Shown: positions 6,029 through 11,192 of the stretch, one piece after another
Layout: each line of letters begins with the position of its first letter
How positions within the stretch are numbered: the first letter of the stretch is position 1
DNA from: Succinivibrionaceae bacterium
GTDB lineage: Bacteria; Pseudomonadota; Gammaproteobacteria; Enterobacterales; Succinivibrionaceae
Direction of reading: 5' to 3'
DNA: 11,192 nucleotides
Assembly (NCBI GenBank): GCA_003477345.1
Contig: DMTG01000205.1
Location: 1 to 11,192, forward strand
Notes under the pieces: generated by a model
The model's database searches: none
What the model was told of the DNA's origin: nothing
What the model saw: the letters and a program-made list of their open reading frames with translations, nothing else
Position numbers and translations under genes: made by a program

Positions 6029-6959
6029 AATTATTTTTGCAGGCACTCCTGACTTTGCGAGAGTCCATTTAAAAGCTCTTCTGGATGCAGGGATCAAACC
6101 TGTTGCCGTATACACACAGCCAGACAGACCATCTGGCAGAGGTCACAAGCTGACTCCTTCTCCTGTAAAACAGCTGGCGCTTGAAAATTCAATTGAGGTG
6201 CTGACCCCGGAAAACTTCAAAGCAGAAGAAGACATCGCCGCCTTTGAAAGGCTGAATGCCGATATCTGCATCGTAGTGGCATATGGGCTTATTCTGCCAC
6301 AAAGAGTAATTGAGGCGCCCAGATATGGATGCATCAATGTCCACGGCTCTATTCTGCCAAGGTACAGAGGCGCCGCTCCTATACAGAGAGCTCTGCTCAA
6401 CGGCGACAGCCAGACCGGCGTTGCTATTATGAAAATTGTCAAAGCTCTCGATGCAGGAGACGTATATACAACCGCTTATCTGGACATTGAAAAAAATGAC
6501 ACCAGCGGCACCTTATTTGAAAAACTCGCAGATCTGGGAGCTAAGACACTGTTAAAGGCTCTGCCTGAGATCTTAAACGGCTCACTGCAGGCAGTAAAAC
6601 AGGATGAAGCTCTTGTCACCTATGCTGCCAAAATCGAAAAGTCAGAAGCCATGCTCGACTTTAATAAAAGCGCCGCCGAACTTGATCTGCTCGTTAGAGG
6701 ATTAAATCCCTGGCCTGTTGCCTACTTTTCTATAAATGGTGAAAAGTACAAGGTTTTTAAGGCTACCCCTCTTGAAAAGAATTCTTCAGAGCCTGCCGGG
6801 ACCATTACCGACTGTAACAAGTTCGGCATAGAAGTAGCCTGCGGCGAAGGAACCCTGCGTCTTGAAACCATTCAGGCACCTAACAAGGGAAAAGTTCAGG
6901 CCGCCGACTATGCGCGCTCCAACTCTAAGAAAATAGCAAACGGGATGAAAGTTGACTAA
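6018..6959 (+). CDS. fmt: Methionyl-tRNA formyltransferase
   Basis: 313 residues (E. coli Fmt 315). It formylates the Met carried by initiator tRNA using 10-formyltetrahydrofolate. The N-terminal catalytic domain shows FAGTPDFA (7-14), TQPDRPSGRG (33-42), VVAYGLILP (86-94), the active-site run INVHGSILPRYRGAAP (106-121) with N107 and H109, and catalytic D145 in LDAGD. The C-terminal tRNA-binding domain begins near 205, with LVTYAAKI and NPWPVAYF (230-237) recognisable. The ATG at 6018 lies inside the end of def, and an AGG five bases before it may serve as a weak ribosome binding site; translation is probably coupled to def. Its stop codon overlaps the start of rsmB by 8 bases. Confidence 0.97.
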   Translation: MSPRIIFAGTPDFARVHLKALLDAGIKPVAVYTQPDRPSGRGHKLTPSPVKQLALENSIEVLTPENFKAEEDIAAFERLNADICIVVAYGLILPQRVIEAPRYGCINVHGSILPRYRGAAPIQRALLNGDSQTGVAIMKIVKALDAGDVYTTAYLDIEKNDTSGTLFEKLADLGAKTLLKALPEILNGSLQAVKQDEALVTYAAKIEKSEAMLDFNKSAAELDLLVRGLNPWPVAYFSINGEKYKVFKATPLEKNSSEPAGTITDCNKFGIEVACGEGTLRLETIQAPNKGKVQAADYARSNSKKIANGMKVD

Positions 6960-8433
6960 CAGCAGCACCAAAATACTCCACCTAAACCGCTCTGTAAAAG
7001 GGACCAATAAAAAAGATACTTCCTTGTTAAAAGACAGAAGTGCGTTTAACAGGCAGCAGAATTCAGCATCTTCTGCAGGCAGTAAGTCCGACAGTAAATC
7101 AGGCTTCAAAAAAAGTTTCAGAAAGAAGCCTTCTGGCAGGGCTGCCGTCACCGAGGGATCAGCTTCCCGCGCGATTGCCGCACAGATAGTAAGCGCCGTA
7201 GAAGAAGGCCGTTCCTTAAATGAGGTGCTGCCAAAGCTAACCGCTTCTATTGATGAAAGAGACAAGGCACTGGTTCAGGAAATTGTATACGGTACTCTGA
7301 GACACCGCCGACTGCTGTCCAACACCCTGTCAGGACTTTTAGAGCACAGCATAAACCAGAAATTCAACACCGCCCGTACCCTGCTTTTATGCGGACTTTA
7401 CCAGCTGGTGTTCACCAGAATGCCTGCGCATGCAATTGTCGCCTCTACCGTGGGAGCCTGCGGGCTCTGTCACTGTAAGAATCTGGCGCCTACTGTAAAC
7501 GCCTGTCTGCGCCGCTTCTTAAGAGAAGGCGCCCATCTTGCCCACAGCAGCGACGAGTCCATCGAGCAGTCATTCCCTGAATGGCTGTATAAGAAGATCT
7601 ATGAGCAGTATCCTGACAGGTACTCTGAAATCCTTAAGGCCTCAAATGATCATGCGCCGCTATGGCTTAGAGTTGAAAACTCAAAAATCAGTACCGCAGA
7701 CTATCTGAAGCTTCTTGATAAAAATCAGATAGAGTACGAAACAGTACCTTTCCTTGACTGTGCGATAATGCTGAAAAAATCTCTGGGAGTCAAAGGCATC
7801 CCGGGATTCTTTGAAGGACTCTGCAGCATTCAGGATATTTCCGCCCAGATGGCAGCCCCTCTTATTGAAGCTAAAGACGGCATGAGGGTGCTTGATACCT
7901 GTTCAGCCCCTGGCGGCAAAAGTGCCCATATTTTAGATCTATATCCAAATATCAGCCTTATAAGTGCTGACATTGATGCAAACAGGCTTAGTCTTGAAAA
8001 AGAGACCTTAGACAGACTAAAGCGCAGCATTGAGCTGGTAGAATGCGATTTTTCAAAAAACACCGCCGGTATTGAGGGTGAATTTGACAGAATTCTGGTC
8101 GATGCCCCCTGCTCTGGCACGGGAGTTATCAGACGCCACCCCGACATCAAGTGGCTTAGAAGAAAAAACGATATCGATGCGCTTGTAACTACGCAGGAAG
8201 CAATTTTAGATAATGCATTCTCCAGACTTAAAAAAGGCGGAATCCTCGTTTATACAACCTGCTCGATTCTCAAAGAAGAAAATATCAGCCAGGTGGAGAA
8301 TTTCCTGAAAAGACATAAAGATGCAGAACTGTGTCCTTTTATGTTTCATAATAAAGAAGTGTCTTCTTATCAGAGAATTCCTGGAGAATACAACGGAGAT
8401 GGTTTTTTCTACGCTAGATTCTTAAAAGTTTAG
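6952..8433 (+). CDS. rsmB: 16S rRNA (cytosine967-C5)-methyltransferase RsmB
   Basis: 493 residues against about 429 in E. coli RsmB (Sun, Fmu). It methylates C967 of 16S rRNA. Residues 1-70 are a serine- and lysine-rich, probably unfolded tail absent from E. coli. A NusB-like RNA-binding domain follows (about 72-200, with DKALVQEIVYGTLR at 104-117). The Rossmann methyltransferase domain has the SAM motif DTCSAPGGK (315-323), DIDANR (340-345), DAPCSGTGVIRRHPDIKWLR (384-403) with C387, and the TTCS motif with the catalytic C437. It ends with the usual GDGFFYARF. The start is TTG at 6952, directly after an in-frame stop; the only other in-frame ATG, GTG or TTG before the conserved domain is a TTG at 7024 with no ribosome binding site, so at least 46 residues of the tail must be translated. 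GGGA lies 7 bases before the chosen start, which overlaps fmt. Confidence 0.95.
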   Translation: MTNSSTKILHLNRSVKGTNKKDTSLLKDRSAFNRQQNSASSAGSKSDSKSGFKKSFRKKPSGRAAVTEGSASRAIAAQIVSAVEEGRSLNEVLPKLTASIDERDKALVQEIVYGTLRHRRLLSNTLSGLLEHSINQKFNTARTLLLCGLYQLVFTRMPAHAIVASTVGACGLCHCKNLAPTVNACLRRFLREGAHLAHSSDESIEQSFPEWLYKKIYEQYPDRYSEILKASNDHAPLWLRVENSKISTADYLKLLDKNQIEYETVPFLDCAIMLKKSLGVKGIPGFFEGLCSIQDISAQMAAPLIEAKDGMRVLDTCSAPGGKSAHILDLYPNISLISADIDANRLSLEKETLDRLKRSIELVECDFSKNTAGIEGEFDRILVDAPCSGTGVIRRHPDIKWLRRKNDIDALVTTQEAILDNAFSRLKKGGILVYTTCSILKEENISQVENFLKRHKDAELCPFMFHNKEVSSYQRIPGEYNGDGFFYARFLKV

Positions 8434-8449
8434 GTTTTTGGATTTTTGA

Positions 8450-9841
8450 ATGAAGATCATTATTTTAGGTTCAGGCACTGTCGGCACGGAACTGGCAAAA
8501 TATCTGGTGAATGCCGGGCACGCAGTTACTATTATAGATAGGCCGTCTGCAGAGATTTCGCAGATAGGCACCCACCTGGATTTAAGAGTTGTTGTCGGAA
8601 ATCCTTGCTCTCCTGCTATTTTAAGAAAGGCGGGAGCTGAAAATACTGAACTGCTGGTAGCTGCCACTTCTGACGATGAAGAAAACATAACCGCCTGCTG
8701 TGTTGCGGTCTTTCTGTTCAGAATTCCAAGAAAGATGGCGCGAATTCGCTCTACCGAATACCTGCAGGAGGCAGAAGGTCTTTTTGGCGCAACAGGTATT
8801 CCTATCGATCATATTATTTCTCCTGAAGTAATTATTACCGACAGCATCATGGATCTTATCGAGCTGCCGGGCGCCGCTGCTGTAGGCTCCTTCTTTCAGA
8901 ACCGTATTGTGGCCGTCTGTGTAAGATGCGCTCTTGGCGGCAAACTGATCGGTAAAAGCGTTGAAAACTTCTATGACTATGACGCCACCGCCTCCATTCT
9001 GGCAATTTACCGTGACGGCAAATTTATAAAGGAGTTTGCCAAAAATACTTTCAGACCAGGCGATGAGGTATATTTCTGCTGCGAAAGAAACAGAGCCTTA
9101 AGCCAGATGTCCGCCCTTATTCCTTTAGAAACCGGCGGACGCAACATCACCATTTCCGGCGGCTCTCACAACGCCGATGAATTAGCCCATAGGCTGTCTG
9201 AGCGCTATCATGTAAAACTTATTGAACCGGATACTGCTCGTTCACAGCGCATTGCAGAAAGGCTGCGCGGAACCAATGTCGAAGTATACAACGCTGATCC
9301 TGTAGATACTGAGTTCATGGTGGAAGAACATCTGCATGCCTCAGATCTGTTTATCGCCGCATCTCCGAACGATGAAACCAATATCATGTCGTCTCTGCTG
9401 CTGAGCAGACTGCACAAGGTGCACACTCTGGCAGTGATCCAGTCTGACAGCTACTTTGAGCTTGCCAACGGCTCCAGAGGAGAAATTGATACAATTATTT
9501 CCCCAAGAGAAGCCACACTCTCGGCTATCTTGTCTAACATCAGGCAGGAAGGCGTTGAAAATCTTCATCTTTTCAGGCAGGGACAGTCTGAAGTTATCGA
9601 AATAAAGATCGAAGGCAGTCACCTTGGAAGCAAAGTTGTCGGCAGAAAAGTCAGTGCAGTAAATCTTCCAGAGGGTGTTAATCTAGGTCTGATTATCAGA
9701 GGAAGAAGACTGATACAAATCGATCCGGACTGTGTTTTTGAGGAAGGCGATCATGTTATAGCTTTTCTTGATGACAATAAACGCATGCGAGAGCTGGTAC
9801 AGACCTTCAGACCTCGTTCTTTCTGGATACCAAAATGGTAG
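8450..9841 (+). CDS. trkA: Trk potassium-uptake system regulatory subunit TrkA
   Basis: 463 residues (E. coli TrkA 458). This cytoplasmic ring-forming protein binds NAD(H) and nucleotides and gates the TrkH channel. It has two tandem RCK-N/RCK-C units. RCK-N1 begins with GSGTVG (7-12) and an acidic D30, followed by VAATSDDEENI (70-80) and PIDHIISPE (118-126). RCK-N2 starts near 232; E259 is in LIEPD, and FIAASPNDETNIM (301-313) and ISPREATLSAIL (350-361) match the family. RCK-C domains lie at about 142-225 and 375-455. The glycine loop of the second unit reads GGSHNA (237-242) where E. coli has GGGNIG, so nucleotide binding there may be altered. Unusual cysteines are at 83-84, 157, 160 and 210-211. 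It starts 16 bases after rsmB with a weak GGA, and overlaps trkH by 7 bases. Confidence 0.96.
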   Translation: MKIIILGSGTVGTELAKYLVNAGHAVTIIDRPSAEISQIGTHLDLRVVVGNPCSPAILRKAGAENTELLVAATSDDEENITACCVAVFLFRIPRKMARIRSTEYLQEAEGLFGATGIPIDHIISPEVIITDSIMDLIELPGAAAVGSFFQNRIVAVCVRCALGGKLIGKSVENFYDYDATASILAIYRDGKFIKEFAKNTFRPGDEVYFCCERNRALSQMSALIPLETGGRNITISGGSHNADELAHRLSERYHVKLIEPDTARSQRIAERLRGTNVEVYNADPVDTEFMVEEHLHASDLFIAASPNDETNIMSSLLLSRLHKVHTLAVIQSDSYFELANGSRGEIDTIISPREATLSAILSNIRQEGVENLHLFRQGQSEVIEIKIEGSHLGSKVVGRKVSAVNLPEGVNLGLIIRGRRLIQIDPDCVFEEGDHVIAFLDDNKRMRELVQTFRPRSFWIPKW

Positions 9842-11192
9842 TAGATTTAAAACTAGTATCAAGACTGCTAAGCCCTGCAGTGCTGTGGCTGGGAATTCTT
9901 GCGGTAATTCCTGCCCTGCTGTCATTTTTTACGTCTACTGACGGCTGGTGGGAATTTCTGGCTACCGCCGGTGCTTCTATATTTGTAAGTTTTTTCTGCA
10001 GACGTATAGGCAAAAGAGCAGGCTCTCAGACCGGCATCCGTGAATTATTCGTATTTACAGGACTGCTGTGGTGTGTAATGACCTCGCTTGCAGCAATTCC
10101 CTTTTACCTGATACTCAAAGACTTAAGCATCGCCGAGTCTATTTTTGAAAGCGCCTCTGGCTTATCTACAACCGGTGCTACCGTAATAGACAATCTTGAT
10201 TCACGACCTCCGGCTGTTCTGCTGTGGCGATCTATGCTGCAGTTTTTAGGAGGCATCGGATTCGTTGTCATTGCAGTTGCCATTCTGCCTAACGCGTCCT
10301 TAGGCGGAATGAACATATTCAAAACAGAGTCCACTTCTTTTGATGACAGTCTGAAAATCACTCCGCATGTCAAAACCATGGCCATCTCGCTTTTAGCCTG
10401 GTATATGCTGATGCTGTTTTTATGCATATTTTTCTATATATTAGGCGGTTTTGATATTTTTCTTGCGGTCAATGCAGCGCTGTGTACCGTGTCTACCGGC
10501 GGAATGATGCCTATAGACGCCTCCATGAACGGAGCTTCGGCCTTTATTCAGTACACCTGCATGGTCTTTATGTTCCTAGGAAGCTGCCCATTCCTTCTGA
10601 TACTGGGCTCTATCACCGGCAGCATTACGACAATTATCAAAGATCAGCAGGTAAAATGTCTGTTCTTTACGATCATTATAATTTCTCTGATGATTGGCTC
10701 TTCTTTAATCATCATTAACGGTTATGGTGTAGAAGCTGCATATAGAACAGCTTTCTTTAATGTTATTGCAATTCTTTCCTCTACCGGCTTCAATTTAGGA
10801 GACTTCACGGAGTGGAACAGCTTTGCAACCATCATTTTCCTGATGATTCTCGGAGTGGGCGGCTGCTCAGGATCGACCTCCGGAGGCATAAAGCTGTTCC
10901 GTCTGCAGATCTGCTATTCCATGTTCAAGGCTCAGGTCAGAAAAAGCATTCACCCTCACCAGGTTATAGAGCCACGCTTTAATGGACAGGTTATTGATTC
11001 GGCAACCTTAAGATCTGTAATTACCTATCTTGTATCTTATATGCTGATTGCGATGCTTTCTGCAATCGTCGCCTCTCTGTTAGGACTGAGCCTTTCTGAC
11101 GCCATAACCGGTACAGTTTCAGCTCTTTCCAATATCGGACCTGCGATAGGACCGACTCTCGGACCGTCTCATTCATTTGCAGGCTTAAGCGA
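9835..11192 (+). CDS. trkH: Trk potassium-uptake channel subunit TrkH, 3' partial
   Basis: 452 residues are visible before the window edge; TrkH is usually about 483, so roughly 30 C-terminal residues are missing. It is the inner-membrane K+ channel subunit of the Trk system. The four pore-loop repeats are all present with their filter glycines: STTGATV (111-117), STGGMMP (220-226), SSTGF (315-319) and SNIGP (432-436). The GGCSGSTSGGIKLFR run (342-356) is the loop typical of TrkH, corresponding to GGCAGSTGGGIK in relatives. Many hydrophobic membrane helices separate the loops. The ATG at 9835 overlaps the trkA stop, with GGA 7 bases upstream, so channel and regulator are probably made together. 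In E. coli trkH lies elsewhere; trkA-trkH adjacency is Vibrio-like. No disruption is seen in the visible part. Confidence 0.96.
   Translation, partial: MVVDLKLVSRLLSPAVLWLGILAVIPALLSFFTSTDGWWEFLATAGASIFVSFFCRRIGKRAGSQTGIRELFVFTGLLWCVMTSLAAIPFYLILKDLSIAESIFESASGLSTTGATVIDNLDSRPPAVLLWRSMLQFLGGIGFVVIAVAILPNASLGGMNIFKTESTSFDDSLKITPHVKTMAISLLAWYMLMLFLCIFFYILGGFDIFLAVNAALCTVSTGGMMPIDASMNGASAFIQYTCMVFMFLGSCPFLLILGSITGSITTIIKDQQVKCLFFTIIIISLMIGSSLIIINGYGVEAAYRTAFFNVIAILSSTGFNLGDFTEWNSFATIIFLMILGVGGCSGSTSGGIKLFRLQICYSMFKAQVRKSIHPHQVIEPRFNGQVIDSATLRSVITYLVSYMLIAMLSAIVASLLGLSLSDAITGTVSALSNIGPAIGPTLGPSHSFAGLS

Noticed and set aside
6786..7265. 159-residue open frame on the - strand across the fmt-rsmB junction
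   Set aside because: Antisense to two well-supported genes, with no recognisable domain.
9944..9951. GCTGGTGG, identical to the E. coli Chi site
   Set aside because: A single 8-base match inside trkH is expected by chance and the Chi sequence of this organism is unknown.
10482..10718. 78-residue + strand frame within trkH
   Set aside because: It overlaps the STGG pore loop region of trkH in another frame; TrkH motifs prove the frame starting at 9835.

Overview
The window is mostly a conserved housekeeping locus from a gammaproteobacterium. The best clue is gene order. A rightward def-fmt-rsmB-trkA-trkH operon stands back to back with a leftward run of yrdD-like zinc-ribbon gene, purE, tsaC and aroE. 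This matches the arrangement I recall for Vibrio and Aeromonas relatives, and in part E. coli. Base composition looks moderate and AGA is a common arginine codon, unlike E. coli. A host-associated anaerobic lineage such as Succinivibrionaceae would fit, but that placement is a guess.

Left end (1-1691, + strand): a sugar-cation symporter of the GPH (MelB/LacS) superfamily, cut by the window edge, carries a C-terminal fructose/mannitol-type PTS EIIA domain. Its last 25 bases overlap the start of a secreted protein built like the molybdate-binding protein ModA, but without the recognisable oxyanion-binding serines. This pair is the only clearly unusual part of the window. A hairpin at 1706-1727 lies between it and the convergent genes to its right.

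Middle (1762-5435, - strand, read right to left): yrdD-like four-zinc-ribbon protein, terminator, purE (purine synthesis), terminator with a possible promoter, then tsaC (tRNA t6A synthesis), aroE (shikimate pathway) and rsmJ (16S rRNA methylation). tsaC and aroE overlap and rsmJ follows after 38 bases, so these three probably form one transcript. dprA, smg and purK, which accompany these genes in relatives, are absent from the window.

Right (5498-11192, + strand): def and fmt handle the formyl group of initiator Met (fmt adds it to Met-tRNA, def removes it from the new protein). rsmB makes m5C in 16S rRNA. trkA and trkH form the Trk potassium-uptake system. Neighbouring genes overlap by 7-11 bases or are 16 bases apart, so this is a compact, probably translationally coupled operon. 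trkH runs off the right edge.

No rRNA, tRNA, CRISPR array, insertion sequence, phage gene or attachment site was seen. No gap between genes exceeds 170 bases. I found no convincing undescribed system; the transporter-EIIA fusion with its overlapping binding protein is the best candidate for follow-up.
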